From Cytobacillus oceanisediminis 2691 (lineage in GTDB: Bacteria > Bacillota > Bacilli > Bacillales > Cytobacillaceae): DNA of 64,000 nucleotides. The notes beneath the pieces are model-generated. The model searched no databases and was not told where the DNA came from. It worked only from the letters and a program-made list of their open reading frames with translations. The stretch is from NCBI RefSeq assembly GCF_000294775.2, contig NZ_CP015506.1:4315501-4379500 (forward strand). Reading direction: 5' to 3'. This document shows, piece by piece, positions 32,445 through 43,152 of the stretch. Within the stretch, counting starts at the first letter, position 1. Each line of letters starts with the position of its first letter. The position numbers were made by a program, and so were the translations under genes.

Positions 32445-32963
32445 TTAAACAATTGAATATGATTTGGACTGCTGGGAAGTACGCTGTGTTCCTCTTGGGA
32501 ATGCCGTTGTTCCCGTCCGGGCAAGCTCTTTGATTCCATAAGGTTTAATCAGTTCAATGAAAGCTTCTACTTTATCAGATTCACCTGTAATCTGAACAGT
32601 CATGCTATCCTTGCTGACATCTATGACAGAAGCTCTAAAAGGTTCAATCAAAGAGTATATTTCATTTCTTGTATAAGGGACCGCCTGAACTTTTATGAGG
32701 GCGAGCTCCCTTGCCACTATCGACTGATCCGTGATATCAGTCACTTTTATCACATCGATTTGCTTGTTTAGCTGTTTCGTAATTTGTTCACTGGCACTGG
32801 AGTCCTCAACATGGACCACACAAGTGATGCGCGACATCCCTTCATGTTCAGACAGCCCAACTGAAATGCTTTCGATATTAAAGTTTCTTTTAGAAAATAA
32901 ATTCGTGATTCTGTTTAGCACACCCGGCCGATTCATAACAGTCAGGCATATGACTCTTTTCAT
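32445..32963 (-). CDS. ilvH: acetolactate synthase, small regulatory subunit
   Basis: Regulatory subunit of acetohydroxyacid synthase; 172 residues (B. subtilis 174). The ACT domain covers about residues 1-78 ([20 protein letters not shown], then NIESISVG) and binds the feedback inhibitor; the C-terminal domain follows. Its ATG overlaps the ilvB stop as ATGA, so the two subunits are translationally coupled. Confidence 0.97.
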   Translation of the reverse strand: MKRVICLTVMNRPGVLNRITNLFSKRNFNIESISVGLSEHEGMSRITCVVHVEDSSASEQITKQLNKQIDVIKVTDITDQSIVARELALIKVQAVPYTRNEIYSLIEPFRASVIDVSKDSMTVQITGESDKVEAFIELIKPYGIKELARTGTTAFPRGTQRTSQQSKSYSIV

Positions 32964-34681
32964 GGTTTTACACCTGCCATTTCATGAAGTCCTTTTCCAG
33001 GCGCAATCATCGGATACACGTTTTCATCCGGATCCACCCGGAAGTCGATAAGTACTGGTTCGCGGTTATGAAGCACTTCATCCAATAACTCTTCAGCTTC
33101 TTCTTCAGATTGAATGACATATCCTTTTATTCCGTAGGCTTCTGCCAATTTTACGAATGATGGCTGTACTGGAATTTTGCTGTGAGAGAAACGGGATTCA
33201 TAAAATATCTCCTGCCATTGCCGGACCATGCCAAGGGCCATATTATTAAAAATGATAATTTTCACCGGCAGGTTCATTTCCTGTATAATGGCAAGCTCCT
33301 GCGTTGACATTTGGAACCCTCCATCTCCGCAAATAGCGAGTACGCATGCTTCCGGGTCGGCCAACTGAGCTCCGATGCTGGCAGGGAAACCAAATCCCAT
33401 TGTACCAAGCCCTCCTGATGTCACCCACCTGTCTGCCTTATTAAAGCGGTAGTATTGGGCTGCCCACATTTGATGCTGTCCTACGTCTGTTACGACGATG
33501 GCATTCCCTTCCGTTTTTGAATGAAGCATTTCCATGACTCTCTGGGGCTTCAATCGTCCAGACTCTTTATCATAGAAATATGGATATTCCTCCTGCCACC
33601 CCATGATGGTTTCCATCCATTCTTTATGGGCCGGCGGTTTTCCATCCTGCAGAATCAGCTGCTCTAGAGCTTCTTTTGCATCTGCGACAATCGGAATGGA
33701 AGTCGGAACGTTCTTGCCGATTTCAGCAGGATCAATATCAATATGGGCGACTGTTGCATGTGGTGCAAAATGCTGTAAGTTTCCAGTTAATCTGTCATCA
33801 AATCGGGCTCCAATATTTATCAGCAAGTCACATTCTGTAAGTCCCATATTGGCTGCATAACAGCCATGCATCCCTGCCATTCCGATAAATAATGGATGAT
33901 CTGCCGGGAACCCGCCGAGGCCCAGGAGTGTGTGAATAATAGGAATTTGCTGCTGCTCCGCATACTCTTTTAATTCTTTGGATGCTCTTCCATGAAGCAC
34001 GCCCGCACCAGCCAGGATGACAGGCTTTTTCGATCTGCTGACCGCTTCAGTTAATTTCCTTATTTGCAGGTAATTTGGTTTTAATGTCGGCTGATATCCC
34101 GGCAGATTCACTTCCTTTTCTTCCTCAGGCTGATCTGAAACTCCCGCAGCGATGTCTTTAGGTATATCGATCAGTACTGGTCCTGGCCTGCCGGTTGAAG
34201 CTATATAAAAAGCTTCTTTAACAATTCTCGGGATATCTTCAATGCTGCGGACCTGATAATTGTATTTTGTAATTGGAGTGGTTATCCCCAGGATATCTGC
34301 CTCCTGAAAGGCGTCTGATCCAATGACTCCCGTTGCCACCTGGCCTGTAAAAACAATCAGCGGAAGTGAATCCATCATTGCGTCCGCAAGCCCGGTAACA
34401 ATATTAGTGGCTCCTGGGCCTGAAGTGGCAATTACAACACCCGGCTTTCCAGTTATCCGGGCATACCCTTCAGCAGCATGAATTCCTCCCTGTTCATGAC
34501 GCGGCAGCACATGAAGAATCTCTGAATGATACAGTTTGTCGTAGAGTGGAAGAACAGCTCCTCCAGGATAACCAAAAATCACTTCAACATTTTCTTTCTC
34601 CAAGGCTCTTAATAACAGATCAGCACCGGTGACAGGATGTGTCTCCGTTTTTGTTTCTGTTAAGGCAGCTTCCTGCAGCAT
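32960..34681 (-). CDS. ilvB: acetolactate synthase, large catalytic subunit
   Basis: Thiamine diphosphate enzyme forming acetolactate and acetohydroxybutyrate; 573 residues (B. subtilis 574). The catalytic glutamate lies in [30 protein letters not shown], and the TPP motif is [19 protein letters not shown] with IIFNN (about 454-480). The ATG at 34681 follows AGGAGG. It is the first gene of ilvBHC-leuABCD, and the T-box leader upstream controls the whole operon. Confidence 0.98.
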   Translation of the reverse strand: MLQEAALTETKTETHPVTGADLLLRALEKENVEVIFGYPGGAVLPLYDKLYHSEILHVLPRHEQGGIHAAEGYARITGKPGVVIATSGPGATNIVTGLADAMMDSLPLIVFTGQVATGVIGSDAFQEADILGITTPITKYNYQVRSIEDIPRIVKEAFYIASTGRPGPVLIDIPKDIAAGVSDQPEEEKEVNLPGYQPTLKPNYLQIRKLTEAVSRSKKPVILAGAGVLHGRASKELKEYAEQQQIPIIHTLLGLGGFPADHPLFIGMAGMHGCYAANMGLTECDLLINIGARFDDRLTGNLQHFAPHATVAHIDIDPAEIGKNVPTSIPIVADAKEALEQLILQDGKPPAHKEWMETIMGWQEEYPYFYDKESGRLKPQRVMEMLHSKTEGNAIVVTDVGQHQMWAAQYYRFNKADRWVTSGGLGTMGFGFPASIGAQLADPEACVLAICGDGGFQMSTQELAIIQEMNLPVKIIIFNNMALGMVRQWQEIFYESRFSHSKIPVQPSFVKLAEAYGIKGYVIQSEEEAEELLDEVLHNREPVLIDFRVDPDENVYPMIAPGKGLHEMAGVKP

Positions 34682-34714
34682 TTGTTGATAACCTCCTCAT
34701 GTTTATATAATTCC

Positions 34715-35163
34715 AATATAAAAAGCCCTTCCACCCCTAAAGACACCTATCGATTGTAGGTATAAGGGATGAAAAGGCTTTGATAACCTGTTCCACGGTA
34801 CCACCCTGATTCACGCTTATAGTGCGTGCACTCATGAACAGCCAAATGCTGTCCGTTTTGATAACGGGTGAAGAACACCCGGCAGCCCCTAATCGATCAT
34901 CTTTCAGGACTGCGCTCAGAGGTGAGTTCATTTTAAGAGGGCATTACCGGTTTTCAGCAGGTCCGGCTCTCTGTGAATGCCTGTCATAAAACTACTTATC
35001 CTCTTCTACGCTTTTCATATTCTGATTTCAACCTCATTACACTAACGCTTTAAACCGTTGAATTATTAAATAAAAAAAACCCAAGAAGCTTATTACAAGA
35101 ATATTTTCACTAAGATGAAGGTTATAATTCTATTTAACTTAAAGGTGTGAATTTCTTATATTG
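34715..35163 (-). promoter_or_regulatory. T-box leader of ilvB (leucine-responsive)
   Basis: The T-box core AGGGTGGTACCGTGG lies at 34793-34807. It is followed by a terminator (AAAGCC arm near 34775-34781 with GGCTTTT near 34720-34726, T-run after). GAACTCACC upstream supplies a CUC leucine specifier at 34924-34926, as in the B. subtilis ilv-leu leader. With the promoter at 35170-35198 the leader is about 480 nt long including the space to ilvB. Confidence 0.92.
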
Positions 35164-35169
35164 AGGACT

Positions 35170-35198
35170 ATCTTACGCCCATTTTTATCAGCCGTCAA
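35170..35198 (-). promoter_or_regulatory. sigma-A promoter of ilv-leu
   Basis: TTGACG (35193-35198) and TAAGAT (35170-35175) with a 17-bp spacer; transcription would start near 35163. Confidence 0.75.
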
Positions 35199-35244
35199 CA
35201 CCCTTTTTATGAATTATTTGATAATTTCGATTAGTCTGTTTTTG

Positions 35245-35258
35245 TGTATCCGCTTACA
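35245..35258. promoter_or_regulatory. cre-like site upstream of the ilv-leu promoter
   Basis: TGTAAGCGGATACA on the minus strand matches the CcpA site TGWAANCGNTNWCA except at one position, with the centre about 88 bases before the predicted start. In B. subtilis CcpA activates ilv-leu from an upstream cre, so the placement fits activation. Confidence 0.6.
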
Positions 35259-35414
35259 TTGTTGATATATTCACATTCTCTGGGACAAAAAAATTTTAGA
35301 TAATTTTTTTATGAAGGGGTATAACAGCTGAAATCGGTTTAAATTTAAGAGGTTTTAAAATGGCTTAAGTACTGAAGGTTCCACTGGCAGACTACTGCTA
35401 TTAAAACTAAATTA

Positions 35415-35446
35415 AAAATAAAAAAACTCACCAAAAAGGTGAGTAA
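35415..35446 (-). terminator. terminator after tRNA-Arg
   Basis: ACTCACC and GGTGAGT form a stem with a TTTTT loop, followed by TTTTTTTATTTTT on the minus strand. Confidence 0.85.
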
Positions 35447-35484
35447 GAATTCGGTAAGATATGTAGTGCTGCCAGATGTGTAAA

Positions 35485-35561
<77 letters not shown>

Positions 35562-35612
35562 GTATTGAATATTTTTTCTTGATTGAGATTAATTAACTCA
35601 ACGACAAGATTT

Positions 35613-35641
35613 ATTATATTAAACAAATGTTAAGAAGTCAA
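35613..35641 (-). promoter_or_regulatory. sigma-A promoter of tRNA-Arg
   Basis: TTGACT (35636-35641) and TATAAT (35613-35618) with a 17-bp spacer, about 50 bases before the tRNA. Confidence 0.75.
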
Positions 35642-35661
35642 CACTTTGTAAGATATTTTTT

Positions 35662-35696
35662 TATTATTGAGGGAAGACTGGCTTCCCTCAGTTATT
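35662..35696. terminator. hairpin after ysnB
   Basis: CTGAGGGAAG and CTTCCCTCAA arms, just past the ysnB stop. The flanks are A/T-rich but without a clean T-run in the gene direction. Confidence 0.45.
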
Positions 35697-35705
35697 ATAT
35701 TCAAA

Positions 35706-36224
35706 TTACTCGCTTTTTACCAGTGAAAAATTTTGTGTCAGTTCAGGAATTTTCCCATTAGATAAGTCATACACATCCAGTGTAACATCCTTTCCCCTGG
35801 CTTCCAGTATGACATATGTTTTTTCCTTTCTTCCTCTGGGCAGCCATATGCTTCCGGGGTTAATAAATAATATCCCATCGGACATTTCAGCTCCCAGACC
35901 GTGTGAATGGCCAAAGCATACGATATCTGCTTCCATTTCACGTGCCTTGTATGATAGATTCATTAAGGTAGACTTAACGGAATATCTGTGGCCGTGTGTG
36001 ACGAAAAAGCGGAGTCCCCCAGCTTCTTCTACTCTATCCTCCGGGAACGCTGCCTCAAAGTCACAATTTCCTCTTACAGCAGCGTAGCCTCTTAATGAGT
36101 CATGATCTGCCTGAAGCTCAGAATCTCCGCAATGAATCATCAAATCCATATCAGGATGCATTTCGCGGATTTGGCTGAGTTCAGAGGTTAACCCATGGCT
36201 ATCACTGACTATCAGAACCTTCAT
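35706..36224 (-). CDS. ysnB: metallophosphoesterase YsnB (MJ0936 family)
   Basis: Encodes 172 residues (B. subtilis about 171) of the YfcE/MJ0936 phosphodiesterase family. The metal-binding motifs are VSDSHG (about 6-11), IHCGDSE (about 30-36), RGNCDFE (about 51-57), THGHRYS (about 75-81) and GHSHG (about 103-107). The start overlaps rdgB by 4 bases. Third gene of an rph-rdgB-ysnB unit. The natural substrate is not known to me. Confidence 0.92.
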   Translation of the reverse strand: MKVLIVSDSHGLTSELSQIREMHPDMDLMIHCGDSELQADHDSLRGYAAVRGNCDFEAAFPEDRVEEAGGLRFFVTHGHRYSVKSTLMNLSYKAREMEADIVCFGHSHGLGAEMSDGILFINPGSIWLPRGRKEKTYVILEARGKDVTLDVYDLSNGKIPELTQNFSLVKSE

Positions 36225-36832
36225 GAGTTCTCAGCTCCGGTCACAAAAGAAGGAAGCAGCTCCTCCAGCTTTTTGAGAGCATTCGCCCTATGGCTGATCT
36301 GGCTTTTTTCCTCCGGCATTAATTCAGCCATTGCTTTGTTTTTTTCTTCTGTAAAGAAAATAGGATCATAGCCAAATCCATTAGTCCCTCTTTTTTCTCT
36401 TAAGATATGGCCTTCACAAGTTCCTGCAACTGTTACAGTAGTTTTTCCGGGTGCAGCGATTGCAAGAGCACAATAGAACCGCGCCTGCCGCTTATGATCC
36501 GGAATACTTTCGAGCTCATCCAGAACCTTTTCCATGTTTTTCTGGTCGTTTTTTTCTTCTCCTGCATAGCGGGCTGAATAGATGCCTGGCTTTCCTCCAA
36601 GCGCATCAATGATCAATCCTGAATCATCGGCAATTACCATTCTTCCAAAAGCTTCAGAAACGGCTTCCGCTTTCAGAATGGCATTCTCTTCAAACGTGCT
36701 TCCTGTTTCCTCTACATCGTGAAAATCAGGATAATCCAGCAGCGTTTTAACTTCATACCCAAGAGGTTTGAACATCCGTTCAAACTCTCTGGCTTTGCCT
36801 GCATTTTTAGTAGCGATAATCACTTCCTGCAT
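36221..36832 (-). CDS. rdgB: XTP/dITP diphosphatase (nucleotide house-cleaning)
   Basis: Ham1/RdgB family pyrophosphatase that removes non-canonical purine nucleotides; 203 residues (B. subtilis YsnA 198). [14 protein letters not shown] (about 7-20), [15 protein letters not shown] (about 47-61), [12 protein letters not shown] (about 68-79) and GFGYDPIF (about 152-159) are the family motifs. The ATG follows GGAGG and begins two bases after the rph stop. Confidence 0.96.
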   Translation of the reverse strand: MQEVIIATKNAGKAREFERMFKPLGYEVKTLLDYPDFHDVEETGSTFEENAILKAEAVSEAFGRMVIADDSGLIIDALGGKPGIYSARYAGEEKNDQKNMEKVLDELESIPDHKRQARFYCALAIAAPGKTTVTVAGTCEGHILREKRGTNGFGYDPIFFTEEKNKAMAELMPEEKSQISHRANALKKLEELLPSFVTGAENS

Positions 36833-36833
36833 G

Positions 36834-37604
36834 CTATGACCTCCCCTCCAGCTTTTCTCTTTTACTTAGAATACTTTCTGTGATTTTCTCTCCAAGCGCA
36901 GCCTTTTGAAACTCAAACAGCTCTGATATCCCTTCCTGTGCAGCACCCAGCATTTCCTGCAGCTGGGTATAAGAAAAAGTCGCTTCTTCTCCCGTTCCCT
37001 GAAGCTCCACAAACTCACCGCTGCCAGTCATAACGACATTCATATCTACTTCCGCTGAGGAGTCTTCAATATAATTCAAATCCACTGCAGCCTGCTTATT
37101 TTTAAGAATTCCCACGCTTGTGGCAGCAAGGAAATCATTGATTGGGTAGTGAGCAAGTTTCTTGCTGCTGTACAGTTTATCCATCGCCTGTGACATAGCG
37201 ACAAAGGCTCCTGTAATAGATGCTGTCCGGGTCCCTCCATCCGCCTGGATTACGTCGCAATCAAGCCAAACCGTTCTTTCGCCAAGCGCATCAAGATCCA
37301 CCACTGCGCGGAGAGCACGGCCGATCAGACGCTGGATTTCCATTGTTCTACCTGAGATTTTCCCTTTTGCCGATTCCCTGATGTTTCTCTGTTCGGTTGC
37401 TCTTGGAAGCATGGAATATTCAGCTGTTATCCAGCCTTTCCCCTGTCCCCTCATAAAAGGAGGGACCCTCTCATCGATACTTGCTGTGCAAATCACCTTC
37501 GTGTCTCCCACAGTTATAAGCACAGAGCCCTCAGGATGCTTTAAGTAATCTGATTCAATATGTATAGGCCTAAGCTGCTTCGGTTCACGTCCATCTGCAC
37601 GCAT
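36834..37604 (-). CDS. rph: ribonuclease PH
   Basis: Phosphate-dependent 3'-5' exoribonuclease trimming tRNA 3' ends; 256 residues (B. subtilis 245). [14 protein letters not shown] at the start, [15 protein letters not shown] (about 55-69), [19 protein letters not shown] (about 86-104) and [19 protein letters not shown] (about 115-133) are characteristic. It appears to head the rph-rdgB-ysnB unit, downstream of gerM and separated by a hairpin. Confidence 0.97.
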   Translation of the reverse strand: MRADGREPKQLRPIHIESDYLKHPEGSVLITVGDTKVICTASIDERVPPFMRGQGKGWITAEYSMLPRATEQRNIRESAKGKISGRTMEIQRLIGRALRAVVDLDALGERTVWLDCDVIQADGGTRTASITGAFVAMSQAMDKLYSSKKLAHYPINDFLAATSVGILKNKQAAVDLNYIEDSSAEVDMNVVMTGSGEFVELQGTGEEATFSYTQLQEMLGAAQEGISELFEFQKAALGEKITESILSKREKLEGRS

Positions 37605-37711
37605 AAGCTGATTCCCCCTTCTTTTCCATATGTAAAAAAATAATTTATCCAGAGCATCGCCCTAAGTATGTTTTTGTCCAGGTACATTGGCATGCCTTCA
37701 TTTTACCAACA

Positions 37712-37748
37712 AAGAAGAGGCGGCATTAAATGCCAACCTCTTTTTCCT
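37712..37748. terminator. hairpin between gerM and rph
   Basis: GAGGcGGCA and TGCCaaCCTC arms after the gerM stop, with T-rich tracts on both sides. Confidence 0.65.
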
Positions 37749-37779
37749 GTTATTATATAGTATAACAAAATCTGCTCTA

Positions 37780-38847
37780 TTAAAAACTTCCTGTATTCAC
37801 ATTTTCAGGACGGGTTACAGGCTCAGATAGTTTTTGGCCATCCTCATTGACAATCTCTGCTTTGCCATCGACTGTGACAGCCACGCTTTCGATGCCCTTT
37901 TGTTCTGTCAGTGAAAGGACAAGTGTATTCAGCAAGTGCTTGGAAATCATTTTCTCTTCGAAGCTGCTGAAAACATTCTCATTGAAGTTTAATGTGACTT
38001 TTCCTTCTTCAACTTTTGGAGCCTCAAGCAGCTCTACATCCGGAAGGAAGTCTGTCACCAGATTAGAAGCATAGTTCGGCCCTTTTATCAGTTCGGATAC
38101 AACCGCTTCAACTTTATTGTCCATATCATTGCTGACACGCTTGGTGACAGGCACGTAATAATAGTTTTCTTCATCCCCGCCCAGATAATAAACGGTAACC
38201 GGCTTCGTATTCGTGATATCCACTACTTCCGTTGTATCCATGTTTATTCCATTGGCTCTGCTTAACGCCGAACTGACCGGAGTGCCATTCACAGGCATCT
38301 CCTTTAATTCATGTCCGTTTAATGTCAGCTTAACTTTATCAATGGAATCAAATTGTGTAAGTGTCCAGGTTACTGATTGGAGAATTTTCTTTTCATCCTC
38401 CTTAGCATATTCCTTAAATTCTTTTGAAAAATCGACGGTTGCAACTTTATCTTTAATATTTACCGAAACTTTTGTATCAGCCGGAAGGACTGCACGGAAA
38501 TCATTAGGAAGAAATTCTGTAACAGGACCGTTTTCTACCAGGTATTCTAACGCCTGTGTAGCAACTGAATTAGTTTTTGGCAAGTCAATAGTCTGGGGAA
38601 CGACATACCCGTTCTTATCAATCAAGTAAAGCTCTGTTTTAAGATTTGCCGTAACACCCTCTTCATTTTCGGCTGTTTCTTTTCCAGCTGTTTCTTCGGC
38701 TACACTCTCGCCTTCATCGGTATAAGATACTGCTTTTGGCGGATCGACCTTTTCCTTCCCCTGGCTTCCGAACAATCCGCATCCTGATAATAGAACAGAT
38801 GATACCAGCACAGCTGACACTATAGACGTTTTTTTATTTATAGACAT
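37780..38847 (-). CDS. gerM: GerM, sporulation/germination lipoprotein
   Basis: Encodes 355 residues (B. subtilis about 366). A signal peptide with lipobox LSGC (cysteine about 23, VLLSGCGLFG) is followed by an acidic linker and two GerMN domains (about 85-200 and 215-335). In B. subtilis, GerM is made under sigma-E and helps the SpoIIIA-SpoIIQ complex. A CGTATACATG element in the 60 bases upstream could be a sigma-E -10, but I could not fix a -35. The ATG follows GGGGGG. Confidence 0.93.
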   Translation of the reverse strand: MSINKKTSIVSAVLVSSVLLSGCGLFGSQGKEKVDPPKAVSYTDEGESVAEETAGKETAENEEGVTANLKTELYLIDKNGYVVPQTIDLPKTNSVATQALEYLVENGPVTEFLPNDFRAVLPADTKVSVNIKDKVATVDFSKEFKEYAKEDEKKILQSVTWTLTQFDSIDKVKLTLNGHELKEMPVNGTPVSSALSRANGINMDTTEVVDITNTKPVTVYYLGGDEENYYYVPVTKRVSNDMDNKVEAVVSELIKGPNYASNLVTDFLPDVELLEAPKVEEGKVTLNFNENVFSSFEEKMISKHLLNTLVLSLTEQKGIESVAVTVDGKAEIVNEDGQKLSEPVTRPENVNTGSF

Positions 38848-38983
38848 ACATAATCCCCCCTGAGACAGTTTGTACTACATGTATACGAGCCTATCTGAAA
38901 TTTAGACCGGCTTTTGGGATAAAAGTGTTAATAGATTTTTGACAAATTTGGACAAACCGAAAGAAAGGTTTGAAATGGCATCC

Positions 38984-39018
38984 ATTAAAAAAGAAGCCCC
39001 CATAAGGAGCTTCTTTGT
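38984..39018 (-). terminator. terminator of recQ
   Basis: AAGAAGC and GCTTCTT arms around a GC-rich inner stem, followed by TTTTTTAAT on the minus strand, overlapping the recQ stop. Confidence 0.8.
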
Positions 39019-41159
39019 CATATTTGTTTCTGCAGTTCATCTTTTACCAGGACGGCTTTGATTTTAAAATAATCTATTTCTTCCGGAAGTTCTTCTTTGA
39101 TTGGTTTAAGTTTGTCTCTTCCAGCTTTTTCAGCAGCCTGTAAAACGAGCTTTTCTTCAGTTTCATTGAATATTTCTGACCAGTCAATTACATTGCCTTC
39201 TCTGACAGAGCGAAATATATGCTCTTGAATTGTTATCGGTGAGAAATTTCGCTTTTTGGCTATTTCTCTTATTGAATCTCCATCCTTGTAATAGTCAAAG
39301 GAAATCAGGTAGCTTGGGCGATCATCTATTGGTTCCTCTGTTTTTGAAGGTGCTTCTGCAGCCGGATTAGGCGAAATATTATGTTCTTCGGCAAACTCTC
39401 TGATAGCCTGGATAAAGTCTTCCCCATACTTTTCATACTTCATTTGCCCTACACCTTTAATATTTAACATCATGTCCTTGCTGACTGGAAAATACCGGCT
39501 CATTTCTTTTAATGATGCATCAGCAAATACTACGAAAGGAGGGACATTTTCCTCATCTGCAAACTTTTTCCTGAGCTTTCTCAGCATCTCGAAGAGCTCA
39601 ATGTTTTCATCTGTTTCCTGAACAGGCACCGGTTCGCTTATTTTCATAAATAATCTTTTCTGCCCCTTCAACACGGGAACCGCACTGGCTGACAGCCTTA
39701 CTGTTGGATATTTCCCATCTGTTAAAGCCAGATAGTCCTCGGCCAGAAGATAGTTTATCATATCAGCAATCTCTTTTTCTTTGCGGTTTTTCAGCAATCC
39801 AAATGTTGAAAGTTTATTAAAATTCATTTCGCGGATTCTCTTATTATTGGAGCCTTTTAAAACCTGGGCTGTCAAAGTAATGCCAAATCTTTCTCCCATC
39901 CGCTTAATGCATGAGAAAATCATTAATGCTTCCTGAGTAATATCCATGCTTGTCCGTTCATCCAGACAGCTGCTGCATTTGCCGCATCGAATAGGATCGG
40001 CATTTTCATCAAAATATTCAATGATATAGGACTGGAGACATTTTTCTGTATGGCAGTAATTCACCATATCCTTTAGCTTGCTGTATTCCTGCTCCATTTT
40101 TTGTTGATTCAGACTGCTCTCCTCTATCAAAAACTTCTGCAGCTGGATATCCTGAGGGGCAAACAGCAGGTAGCATGTACTATCCACGCCATCTCTGCCA
40201 GCCCTCCCCGCTTCCTGATAATAGGCTTCAATGTTCCGCGGAAGATTATAGTGGATGACAAATCTGACATTGGATTTATCAATCCCCATTCCAAAAGCAT
40301 TCGTGGCGATCATAATGTCTGATTCATCGTATACAAAGGAATTCTGTGCTTCTTTTCGTTCTTCTTCCTTTAAGCCTGCATGATACTTGGCAGCTGAGCA
40401 GTTCTTGCTTTTTAAAAATTGGTACAGCTGGTCCGTTTCCTTGCGGCTTGAAGTATATATAATTCCCGCTTCGTTTTTATGTTTCTTTATGGTCTGCAAT
40501 ATAAAGTCCCTTTTGTTAACACCTTTCAAAACGTGGAAAGATAAATTCTCCCTTGCAAAACCGGTAATAAACGTATGTTCCTCTCCTATGTTTAAAAGCC
40601 TGCGAATATCCTCTGCGACATCACGTGTTGCTGTTGCTGTCAAAGCAGCGATTACAGGTTTCTGGTACAGGCTGTTTAGCTCTTCGACAACGGAACGATA
40701 ACTTGGTCTGAAATCATGTCCCCATTGAGAGATGCAGTGCGCCTCATCAAAGACGATAGCACTAATTGAAATATCGTTTAATAATTCCAAAAAGGCCATG
40801 GAACCAAATCGTTCCGGCGCCACATACACGAGCTTATATTCACCATTGCGTATTCCGGCCATAACATGCTGATACTCAGCTGAAGACAGCGTGCTGTTGA
40901 TAAAAGCAGCCGGGATGCCGGCAAGGCTAAGAGCATCTACTTGATCTTTCATCAGGGAAATTAAGGGAGAGATCACAATGGCCGTTCCGGGGAGTACAAG
41001 AGCGGGTATTTGGAAGCAGATTGACTTTCCGCCTCCAGTTGGGAGAATGCCAAGAGTATTGTTTTGAGAAAGGATATTTTGAATAATATCCTGTTGGCCA
41101 GGGCGGAAAGAGGTATATCCAAAATATTTTTTCAGATAGTTTTCGGCTTGTGCCAGCAA
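39018..41159 (-). CDS. recQ: RecQ-family ATP-dependent DNA helicase
   Basis: 3'-5' DNA helicase of 713 residues. Walker A is [15 protein letters not shown] (about 40-54), the DEAH box [19 protein letters not shown] (about 134-152), and motif [14 protein letters not shown] zinc-binding RecQ domain ([22 protein letters not shown]), an HRDC domain (about 505-590) and a C-terminal helix-turn-helix (about 620-680) follow. The frame is open to 41171, but GGTGATC just before a TTG at 41159 makes that the likely start. I do not recall recQ between gerM and racE in B. subtilis, so it may be inserted or relocated. Confidence 0.93.
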   Translation of the reverse strand: MLAQAENYLKKYFGYTSFRPGQQDIIQNILSQNNTLGILPTGGGKSICFQIPALVLPGTAIVISPLISLMKDQVDALSLAGIPAAFINSTLSSAEYQHVMAGIRNGEYKLVYVAPERFGSMAFLELLNDISISAIVFDEAHCISQWGHDFRPSYRSVVEELNSLYQKPVIAALTATATRDVAEDIRRLLNIGEEHTFITGFARENLSFHVLKGVNKRDFILQTIKKHKNEAGIIYTSSRKETDQLYQFLKSKNCSAAKYHAGLKEEERKEAQNSFVYDESDIMIATNAFGMGIDKSNVRFVIHYNLPRNIEAYYQEAGRAGRDGVDSTCYLLFAPQDIQLQKFLIEESSLNQQKMEQEYSKLKDMVNYCHTEKCLQSYIIEYFDENADPIRCGKCSSCLDERTSMDITQEALMIFSCIKRMGERFGITLTAQVLKGSNNKRIREMNFNKLSTFGLLKNRKEKEIADMINYLLAEDYLALTDGKYPTVRLSASAVPVLKGQKRLFMKISEPVPVQETDENIELFEMLRKLRKKFADEENVPPFVVFADASLKEMSRYFPVSKDMMLNIKGVGQMKYEKYGEDFIQAIREFAEEHNISPNPAAEAPSKTEEPIDDRPSYLISFDYYKDGDSIREIAKKRNFSPITIQEHIFRSVREGNVIDWSEIFNETEEKLVLQAAEKAGRDKLKPIKEELPEEIDYFKIKAVLVKDELQKQI

Positions 41160-41238
41160 ATTGATCACCAACTCAACTAATATAATTTGTCTATCATTCT
41201 CATGATACCAAAGCTTTTTTAAAATGTAATCCTAAAAG

Positions 41239-41368
41239 AAAAGCGGAAGCGCCTTGCCCGCGAAGGAACGCAGACTAAGAACGCCACGTCCTGTGGCAAC
41301 GTCTGCATGACCCCCATCCTGGGGGCCTCACCTCGAGGGGCTGGGCAAGGCGCTGGAGCTAGACAGTT
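41239..41368 (+). repeat. family B repeat, copy B5 with 12-bp inverted ends
   Basis: AGCGCCTTGCCC (41248-41259) and GGGCAAGGCGCT (41343-41354) are perfect inverted repeats. Between them are AAGGAACGCAGA, GTCCTGTGGCAACGTC, a CCCCCATCCTGGGGG hairpin and ACCTCGAGGGGCTGG. It lies between recQ and the racE terminator. Confidence 0.8.
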
Positions 41369-41393
41369 ATCCGCGTTCAAAATTTTATACTTA

Positions 41394-41432
41394 TCTTAAA
41401 AAAACACCTTCTGAAAAAGTTCAGAAGATGTC
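41394..41432 (-). terminator. terminator of racE
   Basis: CATCTTCTGAA and TTCAGAAGGTG arms with a short loop, followed by TTTTTTT. Confidence 0.85.
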
Positions 41433-41440
41433 TGCATTTA

Positions 41441-42235
41441 TTAAAGCGATATTTTTTCTACGGTATTTACGGGAGACCCCAGCCATTTTGAAGCAATTTT
41501 AGAAAAAATGGCTGTTGAGCCCGTTGTGCAGAATTTATATTCAGGGTTCTCAGCAACAGCTTTTAGCATTCCATAGTGATGCAGAATGGTACTTGCTTCC
41601 CTTGCTGTTTCCTCACCGGAACTGATGACATTTACGTCTTTTCCCATTACATTTTTTATAATTGGTTCTAATAAAGGATAATGGGTACACCCGAGAATGA
41701 GTGTATCCATTCCTTTGCCTTTAATAGGCTGAAGAGTCTCAGCCACGATTTTTTTGGCAACAGAGCCTTCATACTCCCCGCTCTCTACAAGAGGAACGAA
41801 TTTAGGGCATGCCAGACTATGCACATCAGATCTCCTGTTTAACTGAATCAGCGCATTTTCATATGCCTTGCTTCTGACTGTGCCTTCTGTGCCAATGACA
41901 CCAATTTTATGATTTTTTGTTACTTTTATAGCTGTTCTGGCCCCAGGGAAAATGACACCGATAACCGGTATCGTGAGTTCCCTGCGTATTTCTTCAAGGG
42001 CTACAGCAGTAGCAGTATTACAGGCAATGATCAGCATTTTAATATTTCTTTCAAGCAAGTATTTCGTCATTTGCCAGGTAAAAGATTTTACCTCGTCACC
42101 AGGCCGGGGGCCATAGGGGCATCGGGCTGTATCTCCAAGGTAAACAATATCTTCATTTGGCAGCTGCCGCATGATTTCTTTTGCGACTGTTAAGCCTCCG
42201 ACTCCGGAGTCAATAATTCCTATAGGTTGTTTCAC
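41441..42235 (-). CDS. racE: glutamate racemase
   Basis: Makes D-glutamate for peptidoglycan (and for capsule in some relatives); 264 residues from the GTG at 42235, where AGGCGG lies 5 nt upstream; the ATG at 42265 would overlap ysmB and lacks a site. The catalytic cysteines are in [13 protein letters not shown] (about 70-82) and [12 protein letters not shown] (about 180-191). [17 protein letters not shown] near the N-terminus is conserved. It lies 10 bases after ysmB. Confidence 0.97.
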   Translation of the reverse strand: MKQPIGIIDSGVGGLTVAKEIMRQLPNEDIVYLGDTARCPYGPRPGDEVKSFTWQMTKYLLERNIKMLIIACNTATAVALEEIRRELTIPVIGVIFPGARTAIKVTKNHKIGVIGTEGTVRSKAYENALIQLNRRSDVHSLACPKFVPLVESGEYEGSVAKKIVAETLQPIKGKGMDTLILGCTHYPLLEPIIKNVMGKDVNVISSGEETAREASTILHHYGMLKAVAENPEYKFCTTGSTAIFSKIASKWLGSPVNTVEKISL

Positions 42236-42245
42236 AAGTACCGCC

Positions 42246-42704
42246 TCATTCTCCTCGCATATCATGGTGTAATTTCATTAAGTTATCTTTTAGGAACAAG
42301 ACCTCATTATGTGAAGAATTTTTTAAAACTTCTTTTAGATAATCCTGGCGTTTTTTTATAACTTCTTCAATAATCCGTTCTCCTTCTTCAAGCAGGTGGA
42401 TCCTGACCACTCTTCGGTCATTTGGGTCTTTAACCCTCTTCACAAGGGTGTTTTTCTCCATTCGGTCAACAAGATCTGTTGTCGTGCTGCATGCAAGATA
42501 CATTTTGTTTGATAGCTCACCGATGGTCATATCGCCTTCTTCAAAAAGCCATTGCAATGCAACAAACTGAGGAGGGGTAATGGTGAAATCACTTAGAATT
42601 TCCCTTCCCTTCTGCTTGATAATGCCGGATATGTATCTTAAGTCTTTCTCAATTTCAGCTACAACATCATTTATTTCATTTGTTTTAGGATCTTCAAGCT
42701 TCAT
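42246..42704 (-). CDS. ysmB: MarR-family transcription regulator YsmB
   Basis: Winged-helix DNA-binding regulator of 152 residues. The ATG at 42704 ([13 protein letters not shown]) follows GGGAGTG; longer starts lack a site. The recognition part is [27 protein letters not shown] (about residues 60-86), followed by the wing [17 protein letters not shown]. It sits between gerE and racE as in B. subtilis. The regulated genes are unknown to me. Confidence 0.92.
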   Translation of the reverse strand: MKLEDPKTNEINDVVAEIEKDLRYISGIIKQKGREILSDFTITPPQFVALQWLFEEGDMTIGELSNKMYLACSTTTDLVDRMEKNTLVKRVKDPNDRRVVRIHLLEEGERIIEEVIKKRQDYLKEVLKNSSHNEVLFLKDNLMKLHHDMRGE

Positions 42705-42829
42705 TCTTAAACACTCCCATTTAAGCTTATACGACGTTTTCTGCCCTTGTGCATTTATTTTCACCTTTTTCCGTATAAATTTCAAGATAGAAATAAAACC
42801 AATAATGAAAAACCCCTTTATAAATGTGA

Positions 42830-42860
42830 TAACCGGCTTCCCAGAAGGATAGCCGGTCTA
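42830..42860 (-). terminator. hairpin after gerE
   Basis: ACCGGCTA and TAGCCGGT-like arms (GACCGGC with GCCGGTT) begin two bases after the gerE stop; the downstream T-tract is weak. Confidence 0.5.
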
Positions 42861-42862
42861 AA

Positions 42863-43087
42863 TTAAAGTTCTAGCTCTCCCATTCGAAGGAGCTCTACAA
42901 CAGCTTGTGATCGCCCCTTTACACCAAGCTTTTGCATGGCATTGGAAATGTGGTTCCGAACCGTTTTTTCACTTATAAACAATTCACCAGCGATTTCCCT
43001 TGTTGTTTTATCTTGTACTAACAATTCGAATACTTCTCTTTCTCGTTTGGTGAGTAACGGCTTGTGAGTATATTCATTCTCCTTCAA
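42863..43087 (-). CDS. gerE: GerE, late sporulation transcription factor
   Basis: LuxR/FixJ-type helix-turn-helix regulator of the mother cell that acts with sigma-K on coat genes. The TTG at 43087, with GGAGGG 9 nt upstream, gives 74 residues, exactly the B. subtilis length; the open frame further upstream (to 43168) is not family sequence. KPLLTKREREVFELLVQDKT begins the domain, and EIAGELFISEKTVRNHISNA holds the recognition helix. A sigma-K pattern promoter precedes it. Confidence 0.96.
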   Translation of the reverse strand: MKENEYTHKPLLTKREREVFELLVQDKTTREIAGELFISEKTVRNHISNAMQKLGVKGRSQAVVELLRMGELEL

Positions 43088-43152
43088 GTATTGTAACCCT
43101 CCTTGCCTTTCGCCAGCTATGAACCGCGGGATGGGTATATATTTAGTCACCA

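Noticed and set aside
34737..34931. 64-codon minus-strand frame in the ilv leader
   Set aside because: It overlaps the T-box structure and reads through the T-box core and terminator; it is not a known leader peptide.
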